Below, piece by piece: positions 1-7,279 of a DNA stretch of 64,000 nt. The notes under the pieces are model-generated. The model searched no databases and was not told the DNA's origin. It saw nothing but the letters and a program-made list of their open reading frames with translations. The stretch spans positions 186,001-250,000 of the forward strand of contig NZ_JBFANZ010000003.1 in the NCBI RefSeq assembly GCF_040659735.1, in the 5' to 3' direction. The translations under genes were made by a program, and so were the position numbers. Every line of letters begins with the position of its first letter. Positions within the stretch are counted from its first letter, which is position 1. The stretch comes from Micromonospora_I sp040659735 (lineage in GTDB: Bacteria; Actinomycetota; Actinomycetes; Mycobacteriales; Micromonosporaceae).

Positions 1-188
1 TCGTCGAGCAGCCGGCCGTAGTGCTCGCGCATCCGGAGCCAGTACTGGCGCTCGTTGCACGGATGCAGCCGGCCGCAGCGGCAGAGGCTCAGACCGGCCT
101 CGGCGTGTACGGTCAGGAAGACGTCGGCGCACTCGACTTGCCATTGCGCGTGCCGGCGGAAAGCGTCTGAGCCGTAGATCGTTCCCAT
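1..188 (-). CDS. Hypothetical protein, 3' end outside window
   Basis: The frame starts at an ATG directly after the TAA of the upstream gene and runs off the left edge. The visible part (about 62 residues) begins MGTIYGSDAFRRHAQW and contains two closely spaced cysteines in SLCRCGRLHPCNE, suggesting a small metal-binding or structural cysteine cluster. I do not recognise a named family. It is arranged as an operon with the gene at 189-512 (start codon next to stop codon). The pair lies divergent from an XRE-type regulator, an arrangement common around actinobacterial integrative elements (inference). Confidence 0.6.
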   Translation of the reverse strand, partial: MGTIYGSDAFRRHAQWQVECADVFLTVHAEAGLSLCRCGRLHPCNERQYWLRMREHYGRLLD

Positions 189-512
189 TTACTTCCCCGC
201 CCGGCGTTGATGGTGGTGCGACAGGAGTTCCGCGATCGCGTCAACCGGGTCGATCTCACCTGCGGCGATCTTCGTCCGAGTGATCGCGATCCACGGCGGG
301 GACGTTTGAACCGACTCCCGCGCGTCCGACAGCGGCCGTGGACTGGGTAGCGGTTGTGTGGACGCGGTGGCTGCGTGGTTCTGTACCGCGCCCAGGAGCC
401 GCCGTCGGGCGGCGTCCCTCTCTTCGGCATCCCGATGGGCAGCGGCATCAAGAACCGCTCGACGGCTGCGTTCTGCGCGAGCGCGACGGAAATGCCAAGG
501 CCAGATGCTCAT
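189..512 (-). CDS. Small basic hypothetical protein
   Basis: This is a 107-residue protein beginning MSIWPWHFRRARAERSRR. The N-terminus is arginine/alanine rich and probably helical; the middle is serine/proline rich; the C-terminal third (around PPWIAITRTKIAAGEIDPVDAIAELL) looks folded. There are no membrane segments or recognised motifs. It is divergently oriented to the XRE regulator at 755 across about 240 bp and directly abuts the partial gene at 1-188. The function is unknown; I infer an accessory regulatory or partner protein of the XRE gene only from position. Confidence 0.55.
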   Translation of the reverse strand: MSIWPWHFRRARAERSRRAVLDAAAHRDAEERDAARRRLLGAVQNHAATASTQPLPSPRPLSDARESVQTSPPWIAITRTKIAAGEIDPVDAIAELLSHHHQRRAGK

Positions 513-754
513 GCTTGTCTCCCGTGACGTGGGCAGGCTGATCTCGCCGGTCGGCGGCTACGGTGCGGGTATCTAGAACGATCAATAACTACGACGCTAC
601 GATCACGGCAACGGCCGTTGGAGTCACCAGCAGTACGAGTGGCCTGGCCACAAACCGCGTCGAGGCGGCGGCCGAGAGCAGAAACGTCGAGTGCCGGTCA
701 ACATAGGGATGTCGGATGGCGAGACAGGGCCACGGACAAAGCCAAAGAGGCACC

Positions 755-1837
755 GTGACCGGGTACATGCTCAAGCTCATCCGAGAGTCGATTCCCACGA
801 CGCAGGAGCAGCTGGCCACGCAGCTCGGCGTGGACCGCGCGACCGTGCAGAGCTGGGAATCCGGCCGGCGGCCGTTCACATCCGTTGCGTTCGGTCAAGC
901 GATCGCGATCCGCCACAAGCTCGCTCGGCTCGGCGCCGACGCCGTGTTTCTGGCCGCCCTCGACGACGCGGCCGAGGCGGATTTCATCCTCGCCGGGATC
1001 CTCGACACGAACGTCGAGAAGATCGACATCGCCGACCACTCGCTTGGGTGGTCGGTGCTCACCCATCCGCTGACCGATCTTGTCCTGTGGGCCGCGATCG
1101 GACAGCCACCAACACTCCTCAAGGGAATCCCGTCGCCGAGCCGGCGCGGACCCGTCCCTCCTGGCCCCACCCTTGAGGCCGGTGAGCAGCGCGAGTTCTT
1201 CGCCAACCTCCAGGTGTTGGCGGACCGAACCAACCGCCGCCGCGACAACGAGGTTCTGCTCCACCGGCAGGCGTGCTTCTTGGCCGGCATGGACCCCACG
1301 GGTGCGTCCGTTACCTGGATCGGACGAACCACCTCCAGCAGCACCCACCGCGGAACCTTCCATACATGGTCGCCCCTGTGGCCCGACGCCCGCTCGGTCG
1401 CTACCTCGCTGGCCAAGCAGGGCGACCCGGAGCTGCTGCGTGACTTCATCGCGCGAGCGCATCCGGACGACGCCTGCGAGCGAGCTGGGCTCAACTACTG
1501 GGCCTACTGGGTGGGCGAGATCCCGGAGCGGCAGCGGAACGACCTCTTCATGACGGCCGAGAAGGCCACGTGGCGAGGCACGCGCCTGCTGCGGCACCTG
1601 GTCGACCGGTTAGATCCCACGCACCCGTTCGTCGACCTCAACATCCACAGCCTCTGGGCCTTACTGACCGCGCGTCGAGGCATCACGCACGACGACACGG
1701 CGACCAGCCGAACTCTTCTCGACCGCAGCACCACGCTCCTCGACAGCGGGCACATCTCTCCCCAGTCACAGCGGGAGCTAACGTCTGTCGTCTACAGTCT
1801 GCGTACCGACGGGCTCTCCGGCACAGGGGCGATCTGA
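755..1837 (+). CDS. XRE-family helix-turn-helix transcriptional regulator
   Basis: The N-terminal 40 residues carry an XRE/Cro-type HTH (LKLIRESI-TTQEQLATQLGVDRATVQSWESGRRPF) followed by about 310 residues of actinobacterial effector-type C-terminus without recognised motifs. I prefer the GTG at 755, which has AAAGAGG four bases upstream, over the in-frame ATG at 716, which lacks a convincing ribosome site. The stop overlaps the ATG of the HD-domain gene (TGATG at 1835-1839), so the two are translationally coupled. Similar regulators sit on mobile or strain-specific islands. The ligand and targets are unknown. Confidence 0.8.
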   Translation: MTGYMLKLIRESIPTTQEQLATQLGVDRATVQSWESGRRPFTSVAFGQAIAIRHKLARLGADAVFLAALDDAAEADFILAGILDTNVEKIDIADHSLGWSVLTHPLTDLVLWAAIGQPPTLLKGIPSPSRRGPVPPGPTLEAGEQREFFANLQVLADRTNRRRDNEVLLHRQACFLAGMDPTGASVTWIGRTTSSSTHRGTFHTWSPLWPDARSVATSLAKQGDPELLRDFIARAHPDDACERAGLNYWAYWVGEIPERQRNDLFMTAEKATWRGTRLLRHLVDRLDPTHPFVDLNIHSLWALLTARRGITHDDTATSRTLLDRSTTLLDSGHISPQSQRELTSVVYSLRTDGLSGTGAI

Positions 1838-2418
1838 TGAGCGACGACCACGATGCCGCCGGCGCGATGAGCTTCATCTTCGAGGCAGGAACACTCAAGC
1901 GCGCGGCCCGAACCGGTTGGTGGATCGCCGGCATCAAAGACCCCGAGTCGATCGCCGAACACTCGTTCCGCACCGCGATCATCGGCATGATCCTCGCCGC
2001 GATGGAAGGCGCCGACCCTGCCCGGGTATCGATGATGTGCCTGCTGCACGACACGCAGGAAACCCGCATCACCGACATCCCGCACATCGCCAAGCGCTAC
2101 CTCACCGCGGCCGCCAACACTGACATCACCGCCGACCAGGTGGCCGATTGCCCGCCGGCCGCCGTCGACGTCATCACCGGCGCGGTGACCGAGTACGAGG
2201 CAGGCGAGACCCTTGAAGCCGTAGTGGCCCGCGACGCCGACAAGCTGGAGTGCCTCGTCCAGGCAGTGGAGTACCGCCACCAGGGCACAGACACCGTCCA
2301 ACGCTGGATTGACAGCTCCCGAGCCGCCCTCAAGACCGCATCCGCCCACCGCCTCGCCGACGCGGCCCTGTCGGGGCAACCCCTCGCCTGGCTCAACACG
2401 TTCCGAACCACGGCGTAG
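1837..2418 (+). CDS. HD-domain phosphohydrolase, YfbR/HDDC2-like 5'-deoxynucleotidase
   Basis: The 193-residue protein has the full H-HD-D metal set of the HD superfamily: His in IAEHSFR (around residue 40), His-Asp in LLHDTQET (around 70) and Asp in ARDADKLE (around 130). The layout and length match the YfbR/HDDC2 group, which dephosphorylates deoxyribonucleoside 5'-monophosphates. The specific substrate is inferred. The start ATG overlaps the preceding regulator's TGA, suggesting coupled translation and a shared function. The 3' end runs close to, and probably truncated, the opposing GNAT-PIN remnant. Confidence 0.85.
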   Translation: MSDDHDAAGAMSFIFEAGTLKRAARTGWWIAGIKDPESIAEHSFRTAIIGMILAAMEGADPARVSMMCLLHDTQETRITDIPHIAKRYLTAAANTDITADQVADCPPAAVDVITGAVTEYEAGETLEAVVARDADKLECLVQAVEYRHQGTDTVQRWIDSSRAALKTASAHRLADAALSGQPLAWLNTFRTTA

Positions 2419-2464
2419 GACGCGCCGGAGCCTCTAACGGTCGTGCACTGACCGCGCATCTCCG

Positions 2465-3127
2465 ACCCAGCGATGCCAGCGATCTCCATGTGCAGCGCCG
2501 GGGTGACCACGAGTTCGAGTTGGTCAGCAATGCAATCCGCACGCAAGGCGCAGGATTCGACTGCACCAGTTCGAGCCGGATCCATCAGGTCCCGCAAAAT
2601 ATTGCGATCGACCGCAGCACGCAACATCGCAGGCTCGGAACGGGAGAGCGGGTCGGTATGGCCATGATCGCGCCACCACGCCACAAGTGGATGGTCTTCC
2701 TTACTCCGTCCAGGCATCTCCGCGCGCTGCCGAAACCCCAGCCGAATCCACATCAGGTCCAGGCCGTAGTCATGCCGACGCTTCAGCAACACCCCGAGAT
2801 GGTCTGCATATTGACGGCTAATGGCCTCGACAAGTTGCCGCGCAATTCCTTTATCCTGAAGGCCTTGCTGGATACAAGGGTACGCAAGCGCGACGGGGTT
2901 GCGGTATAGCCGGTAAAGCGCGTAGGCAGCAACTCTGCCCTGGACGATTGCTATGAGCAGGGTTCCTCGCGCTACCGCGTCGAGCTAGCCGGCTGGGGGG
3001 AAGGAACCCCCAGCGATTTCCGCTCTCGTCACCCAGCGCGATTCGCGTGCCGAATCAGGTCCTCATCACCAGACGTCACTGCACGAAGCTGAACCAACCC
3101 GTCCTGCGTTCGGTCCACCGTAGCCAT
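2465..3127 (-). pseudogene. Degenerate GNAT acetyltransferase-PIN domain fusion gene
   Basis: Reading the minus strand from ATG at 3127, the N-terminus (MATVDRTQDGLVQLRAVTS...) leads to ANRA, where a one-base loss near 3030 shifts the frame. The next frame continues WVTRAEIAGGSFPPAG, meets a TAG at 2985-2987, then resumes ARGTLLIAIVQGRVAAYALYR, the GNAT core (GIARQLVEAIS) and WIRLGF, WWRDHGH. A PIN-like start follows (AVDRNILRDLMDPART, LELVVTPALHMEI). Similarity then stops where the HD gene begins on the other strand. Frameshift, nonsense codon and 3' truncation together make it non-functional. Family membership rests on the typical order GNAT then PIN; exact identity would need a search. Confidence 0.7.
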
Positions 3128-3465
3128 GAGCGGAGTACGCGGCAGCGGATACGCACAGTGGAGAGGACGATGCGGCTGCTCCAAAGAGGATCGACGATGG
3201 CTCGACAAAGCCCGGTCAGAGGTGAGCGGTTACTCACCGCCCAATGACCTGGGTACGTATGGTTTGACCCGCCTATCGCGAACCCTCGTCGGAAGGTCGG
3301 TTCGATCCCCCGCGCACCGCTGCCCAGCTTCCGACGTCACGCTCAAGGATCGAATCGCGGACGTAGCTGTCGCCGAGAATGCGATGGTTCCGGACAGCCC
3401 CTCACGCGTTGCACCGAACCCAAGAATCACAACGCCGCGACCTCTCGTTACGGCTGACCGCCTTA
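3128..3465. other. Intergenic stretch without a supported gene
   Basis: No frame with actinobacterial codon character persists here. The only recognisable item is a tRNA-like T-arm/acceptor scar near 3285-3324. The first 120 bases are the upstream region of the broken GNAT-PIN gene. A short inverted repeat, CGCGACCTCT at 3437-3446 against AGAGGTCGCG at 3465-3474, sits at the border with the IS fragment. Confidence 0.5.
3285..3324 (+). other. tRNA 3'-end-like scar (possible old attachment site)
   Basis: GGTTCGATCCCCC followed by GCGCACC resembles the T-arm and acceptor strand of an actinobacterial tRNA, with part of the 5' side of the T-stem missing. No D-arm or anticodon arm precedes it, so it is not a working tRNA. 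Together with the XRE/HD genes and pseudogenes to the left it could be the remnant att side of an integrative element. This is inference from a short motif and could be chance. Confidence 0.25.
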
Positions 3466-3664
3466 GAGGTCGCGCGGAATGGTGGTGGTCATCGGCGGCG
3501 GTTGGGGCGGCCCTCCCATCGGTAGAGGATCCATGCGCGTCGGGTCAGGCTACGGAGAGTGATGATCGCGTCGGCGAGGTCGAAGTACGCGTCGATGACC
3601 TTCTCGGTTCGTTCGTAGCAGCGTCGCAGCCGGTTGAACGCGATGTGCCAACTGTTCGTCCGTC
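3466..3664 (-). mobile_element. Inverted 3' fragment of the IS5-family element
   Basis: This 199-bp stretch is the reverse complement of the last part of the intact IS at 5085-6053, including its right terminal repeat (GAGGTCGCGCGG). By eye only about three bases differ. It encodes the last 50 or so codons of the transposase. Homology breaks off sharply after CTGTTCGTCCGT at about 3664, so the remainder of this copy was lost. The 3665-3760 segment beyond is unrelated to the IS and not recognised. Confidence 0.85.
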
Positions 3665-3830
3665 CTCACGGCCCGCACGAACGGATTGCCGTACGGCGGC
3701 CCGCTGCGCCTCCTGACCCGTCGGTCGATGAGCTTGCTGCCGGGCCCGTCTCGTGTCAGCAGCTGCTTCTACAGAAATCAGGGGCCTATGCAACATCTCT
3801 GGGGACTCGCCGTGTAGTCATAGTGTGAAG

Positions 3831-4358
3831 GTGTCAGCATTCCCACCGGACGGCTCCGGGTTCGAGGCGTTTGCACGACAGAGCGCTGCCGGGCTCCTGC
3901 GTCTAGGCCACATCCTGACGCTGAACCGGACCGCTGCGGAAGACCTCGCCCAGGAAACCCTCATTCGCGTCGGACTCGCCTGGTCAAGGCTGCGCTCGGA
4001 CGGGAATCCCGTCGGCTATGCCCAGCGCACCATGGTCAATCTCTTCCTCAACGAGCGACGACGTCGCAGGCCGATGCTGACTGACAAGATCCCGGAAACG
4101 CCGCGCGAGGACACCGCACTGGCCGCGGTGGACTCGACAGCTGCGATCCGGCAAATCCTCGCGACCCTGCCGCCGAAGCAGCGGGCAGCGATCGCACTGC
4201 GATACCTGGCTGATCTGACGGACGACGAGATCGGCCGCCTACTGGGCTGCACCCCAGCGACGGTGCGGTCTCAACTCTCCCGAGGCTTGTCCAGCCTCCG
4301 TGCGACCATGACAGCAGAAGGGCGATTCTGGTGGCCGAGAACCCCGCCGACGAACTAG
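3831..4358 (+). CDS. ECF-type RNA polymerase sigma factor (SigE-like actinobacterial group)
   Basis: About 175 residues with the two ECF domains. Sigma2 reads around FEAFARQSAAGLLRLGHILTL and AAEDLAQETLIRVGLAW; sigma4 reads around ATLPPKQRAAIALRYLADLTDDEIGRLLGCTPATVRSQLSRG. The protein would direct RNA polymerase core to a small regulon. I chose GTG at 3831; GTG at 3825 is in frame and equally possible. The 3' end overlaps the next gene by 28 bp, as is usual for sigma/anti-sigma pairs. The 5' flank is IS debris, so its original promoter region may have been replaced. Confidence 0.85.
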   Translation: MSAFPPDGSGFEAFARQSAAGLLRLGHILTLNRTAAEDLAQETLIRVGLAWSRLRSDGNPVGYAQRTMVNLFLNERRRRRPMLTDKIPETPREDTALAAVDSTAAIRQILATLPPKQRAAIALRYLADLTDDEIGRLLGCTPATVRSQLSRGLSSLRATMTAEGRFWWPRTPPTN

Positions 4359-5074
4359 CCATCCTGGACAAGGGGGACTTCGCCCTTCCAGTCACCGACG
4401 CGTTCATTACCGGAGTGCATCGAGGCGTACGCAGGCGCCGGGTTCTACGTGCCGTAGCGGCAGGCGGCGCAGTGACCGCGACAGCCGTTGCCGCTGCAAT
4501 CGTGGTCACGCTGACAGGACCCGCCCATCTCGCCTCCCCTCCTAGCTCGACCACTGATTCGATCGCGGCCGCCTCGCCGACCGCAGCTGCGGACCCGATC
4601 CACGAGCCGCTAGATGGATACCGTGTCACTTTCGTGCCCGACGGGCTCCGGGTCGGTGTTCCTGGGAACGGATCTGCTAGCTACGCAGTGTCGGAGGACC
4701 AGCTGCACAACGACGGCTCCGTGCCCGCGTCAGAACATCCGACCGCCGCAACGGCGCTGCGTACGTATGTGCTGCCCAATGGGGGCAATTGGCTTGATAT
4801 CTCGGTGCTGCGCCCGGAACGGACGACAGCTGAGGCTGATCGGGAACAGGTCACCGAATGGTTGACCGGATGGGCCATCAAGGGTGCCAAGGTGATCGAT
4901 AGATACGAGGTTCCGGCTGGCCGAGCCCAGCTCACCAGATTCGTGGGCACTGAGGATACAGCCCACAATGTGGTGATCACGACACCGAACGGTGTGGTGA
5001 TCGTCGTCGGAGGAAACGGGAATGTGCCAGTTGCGGACTTGAAGGCAGTAGCCGCAGGCGTCCTACCTCAGTAA
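4331..5074 (+). CDS. Membrane-anchored protein paired with ECF sigma factor, putative anti-sigma
   Basis: The GTG start lies inside the end of the sigma gene (28-bp overlap). The 247-residue product has a short cytoplasmic N-terminus, a basic stretch (RRRRVLR), one transmembrane helix around residues 44-64 (AVAAGGAVTATAVAAAIVVTL) and an approximately 180-residue extracytoplasmic domain. This single-pass layout next to an ECF sigma gene suggests an anti-sigma factor sensing an envelope signal. No zinc-binding anti-sigma (ZAS) HxxxCxxC motif is visible, so the role is inferred from position and topology. The left end of the IS lies 10 bp after the stop. Confidence 0.65.
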   Translation: MAENPADELAILDKGDFALPVTDAFITGVHRGVRRRRVLRAVAAGGAVTATAVAAAIVVTLTGPAHLASPPSSTTDSIAAASPTAAADPIHEPLDGYRVTFVPDGLRVGVPGNGSASYAVSEDQLHNDGSVPASEHPTAATALRTYVLPNGGNWLDISVLRPERTTAEADREQVTEWLTGWAIKGAKVIDRYEVPAGRAQLTRFVGTEDTAHNVVITTPNGVVIVVGGNGNVPVADLKAVAAGVLPQ

Positions 5075-5130
5075 CCAACATTTGGAGGCCGCGCGTAGTG
5101 GTGGGCTTGGCTGACGTGTCTGAACGAGTG

Positions 5131-5194
5131 CAGGCACAGAACCGCTGATCATGAAGTTGCTGACACTTCGTGATTACGGGAGGTTCTGTGCCTG
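5131..5194. repeat. Long inverted repeat spanning the transposase start
   Basis: CAGGCACAGAACC at 5131-5143 is the exact reverse complement of GGTTCTGTGCCTG at 5182-5194. Inside lies a second arm pair, TCATGAAGT and ACTTCGTGA, with one G-T pairing. The outer right arm covers the preferred GTG start (5188), and GGGAGG just before it overlaps the arm. In mRNA the structure would hide the ribosome site. This is the kind of fold that limits transposase made by read-through transcription from neighbouring genes (inference). Confidence 0.7.
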
Positions 5195-6030
5195 CTCTCC
5201 CGGCATGGCTGATCGAGCCGTTGTGGGTCCAGTTCGCCGCGCTGCTACCGGAGCGGCCGATGTACCAGCCGGCGCATCCGTTGGGCTGTCACCGTAGGCG
5301 GGTCGATGACCGCGTCGTGTTCGATAAGCTGGTCCAGGTGCTGCGGTTCGGCTGTTCCTACGAGGCGATCGCCGATGCCACCTGTTCGGCCACCACGATC
5401 CGTGGTCGTCGTGATGAGTGGATTCACCTCGGGGTGTTCGCCCAGCTCAAGCAGATCGCGGTGGACGCCTACGACCGGCTCGTCGGCTTGGTCCTGGACG
5501 ACATCGCTGTGGACGGCTGCATCACCAAGGCCCCCGGCGGTGGTGACTGTGCCGGGCGGTCCCCGGTCGACCGCGGCAAGCGGGGCATGAAACGCTCCAC
5601 GATGGTCGACGGCTACGGCATTCCCCTCGGCCGGGTCCTGGCCGGCGCGAACCGGCACGACTCACCACTGTTGGCACCCACCCTCGACCACCTCGACGGC
5701 CTCGGCCCACTGTCGGAGACCATCACGGTGCATCTCGACGCCGGGTACGACTCCGCCGCCACCCGCACGCTGCTGACCGAACGCGGCCTGACCGGCGAGA
5801 TCGCCCGCAAGGGCGACAAGGCGCCCATCCAGGCGGGCCAACGGTGGCACGTCGAACGGACGAACAGTTGGCACAACGCGTTCAACTGGCTGCAACGCTG
5901 CTACGAACGAACCGAGAAGGTCATCGACGCGTACTTCGACCTCGCCGACGCGATCATCACTCTCCGTAGCCTGACCCGACGCGCATGGATCCTCTACCGA
6001 TGGGAGGGCCGCCCCAACCGCCGCCGATGA
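5188..6030 (+). CDS. IS5-family DDE transposase
   Basis: The preferred GTG start at 5188 has GGGAGG four bases upstream, giving the typical N-terminus VPALPAWLIEPLWVQF; a GTG at 5170 is in frame but lies inside the hairpin. The DDE catalytic set is visible: Asp in IAVDGC, Asp in VHLDAGYDS and Glu in HVERTNSWHNAF, with the YRERT-type region represented by CYERTEKVID. The frame is intact at 280 residues, so the element may be active in cis. It would catalyse cut-and-paste movement of the 5085-6053 element. Confidence 0.9.
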   Translation: MPALPAWLIEPLWVQFAALLPERPMYQPAHPLGCHRRRVDDRVVFDKLVQVLRFGCSYEAIADATCSATTIRGRRDEWIHLGVFAQLKQIAVDAYDRLVGLVLDDIAVDGCITKAPGGGDCAGRSPVDRGKRGMKRSTMVDGYGIPLGRVLAGANRHDSPLLAPTLDHLDGLGPLSETITVHLDAGYDSAATRTLLTERGLTGEIARKGDKAPIQAGQRWHVERTNSWHNAFNWLQRCYERTEKVIDAYFDLADAIITLRSLTRRAWILYRWEGRPNRRR

Positions 6031-6059
6031 CCACCACCATTCCGCGCGACCTCTTAGGC

Positions 6060-6295
6060 GGACCGTGACGGTCACCCGGCCCGTGGCGTCGCGGTGGGCC
6101 AGGCCGTGGCCGGGGCGGTCGACGCCGTCCAGCTGGACGGTGAGCGGGGCACCGTCGCCGATGAAGTTGCGCCACCAGCCCTTGGCGTCGGGAAAGACGT
6201 ACGCCGCTGACCGCCTTCCCGAACCGGGGCGACGACCGCAGGCCGAGGACGCAGGCATTGAATCGGTCGACGGCACGACGGGTACGTGTTCGCAT
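6060..6295 (-). pseudogene. Remnant of deazaflavin/F420-dependent nitroreductase-like gene
   Basis: Two pieces in different minus-strand frames fit one family. The first, from ATG at 6295, reads MRTRTRRAVDRFNACVLG...SPRFGKAVSG. The second reads AYVFPDAKGWWRNFIGDGAP, LTVQLDGVDRPGH, RDATGRVTVTVRL. The WWRN-F pattern followed by a strand reading V-L-DG is typical of the DDN/nitroreductase-quinone reductase family. An internal deletion plus frameshift separates the pieces, and the C-terminus is cut off at the right end of the IS. It cannot make a complete enzyme. Family assignment is from motif memory. Confidence 0.6.
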
Positions 6296-6379
6296 GCGCG
6301 CAACGCTAGGGTCGCCCGGGTCCGGCGGTCCCGAACTGAGAGTGCGCGCGGGTGCTATTGAGTCGGTAGGTTGTCGGTC

Positions 6380-6835
6380 ATGACGGGCGTACGGCTGGAG
6401 CCGATGACCGCGGATCAGTACAAGCCGTGGCGGGCCGAGACCGAGGCGCACTACGCGCAGAGCGTCGCCGCGTCGGGCCAGTCGGCGCAGGACGCGGCCC
6501 GCAACGCCGCCGACACCTACGCGCGGCTGCTCCCCGACGAGTCCGCCACCCCTGACCACCATTTCTGGTACGCCTACGACGGCGACCGCCGGGTCGGTTT
6601 CCTCTGGGTCAAAGTCACCCACGACACCGCGTTCGTCTACAACGTCGCCGTCGAACCCGACGTACGCCGCCAGGGCTACGGCCGCGCGATCATGCTGGCC
6701 GCCGAGCACTGGTGCCACGACAACGCGCTGACCAGAATCGGTCTGCACGTCTTCGCCCACAACACCGGCGCCCGGGCCCTCTACGAGCAGCTGGGCTTCA
6801 CCGAGACCGGCCGCAACATGGCCAAAAACCTGTGA
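6380..6835 (+). CDS. GNAT-family N-acetyltransferase
   Basis: A 151-residue single-domain acetyltransferase beginning MTGVRLEPMTADQY. The acetyl-CoA-binding motif A reads VYNVAVEPDVRRQGYGRAIM (residues about 90-110) and motif B reads HVFAHNTGARALYEQLGFTETGRNM, both characteristic of GNAT enzymes. The substrate is not deducible. It stands alone, with decayed genes on both sides, and could itself be an accessory gene. The ATG at 6380 is preferred over the upstream TTG at 6371. Confidence 0.85.
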   Translation: MTGVRLEPMTADQYKPWRAETEAHYAQSVAASGQSAQDAARNAADTYARLLPDESATPDHHFWYAYDGDRRVGFLWVKVTHDTAFVYNVAVEPDVRRQGYGRAIMLAAEHWCHDNALTRIGLHVFAHNTGARALYEQLGFTETGRNMAKNL

Positions 6836-6880
6836 CCGCGATCCGCCCGACCGCGCGGCTTCTCGACCTCCTGCGACCCG

Positions 6881-7086
6881 TCAGAGGTGCTGATTTTCGG
6901 TAGTGGACTCGTGCAGCTTCGAGTCGTCTCCGTCAGGAAACGGCCGGCGCTGACGCTGCGGTGCACCTCGCGGTCGCCCGCGCTCCCGTCGACGTGCTCG
7001 GTCGTGGTGTGCCGGGGGTCGCGCTCGGCCGTGCTCGACTTGACGAACTGCCCGCTGCGCGCGCTCCGGTTGACATCGCATTCCAT
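6881..7086 (-). pseudogene. Small two-repeat protein with apparent frameshift
   Basis: From ATG at 7086 (GGGAGG upstream) the minus strand reads MECDV and then a repeat NRSARSGQFVKSSTAERDP...TTTEHV. A second copy begins HRSVSAGRFLTE. In the same frame the sequence then loses character and runs on into the GNAT gene. One base off, near 6930, the second repeat is completed as DDSKLHESTTENQHL and stops at 6881. Small proteins built from this repeat occur in actinobacteria (from memory). The apparent one-base shift is either a real mutation or a sequencing error. Function unknown. Confidence 0.5.
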
Positions 7087-7236
7087 GAGGACCTCCCTGT
7101 CTCGGCTACGTCGTACTCCTCAAAGGCAACGCGAATCGCGCCGAGCGCCTCGTCGCGCCGCTTGGCGCGCGACGGATCGGGGCAAGTGAGAGGCGGGCCG
7201 GACGCGCCACGGAAAACCCGACGTGCCGGGCGCGAG

Positions 7237-7270
7237 CTGACGGCGCCGGAGGGGGCCCCGGCGCCGTCAG
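7237..7270 (-). terminator. Rho-independent-like terminator of the C39-type peptidase gene
   Basis: CTGACGGCGCCGG (7237-7249) pairs perfectly with CCGGCGCCGTCAG (7258-7270) around an 8-nt loop. It begins 9 bp after the stop of the minus-strand gene at 7280. No clear U-tract follows, as is common in this clade. Confidence 0.75.
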
Positions 7271-7279
7271 CATCTCAGA

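Larger units (their letters stand above)
5085..6053 (+). mobile_element. Complete IS5-family insertion sequence
   Basis: The ends are imperfect inverted repeats of about 21 bp: left GAGGCCGCGCGTAGTGGTGG at 5085, right (reverse complement of 6033-6053) GAGGTCGCGCGGAATGGTGG. The element carries one full transposase gene. Clear target duplications are not visible (left flank ...CATTTG, right flank TTAGGC...). The element abuts a truncated nitroreductase-like gene, so insertion was followed by a flank rearrangement. A second, inverted, partial copy lies at 3466-3664. Confidence 0.85.

Noticed and set aside
3285..3324. A functional tRNA gene
   Set aside because: Only a T-arm/acceptor-like piece is present; D-arm and anticodon arm are missing and the T-stem is imperfect.
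5080..6060. Target-site duplication of the IS
   Set aside because: The bases next to the two ends (ATTTG on the left, TTAGG on the right) do not repeat, so no duplication is claimed.
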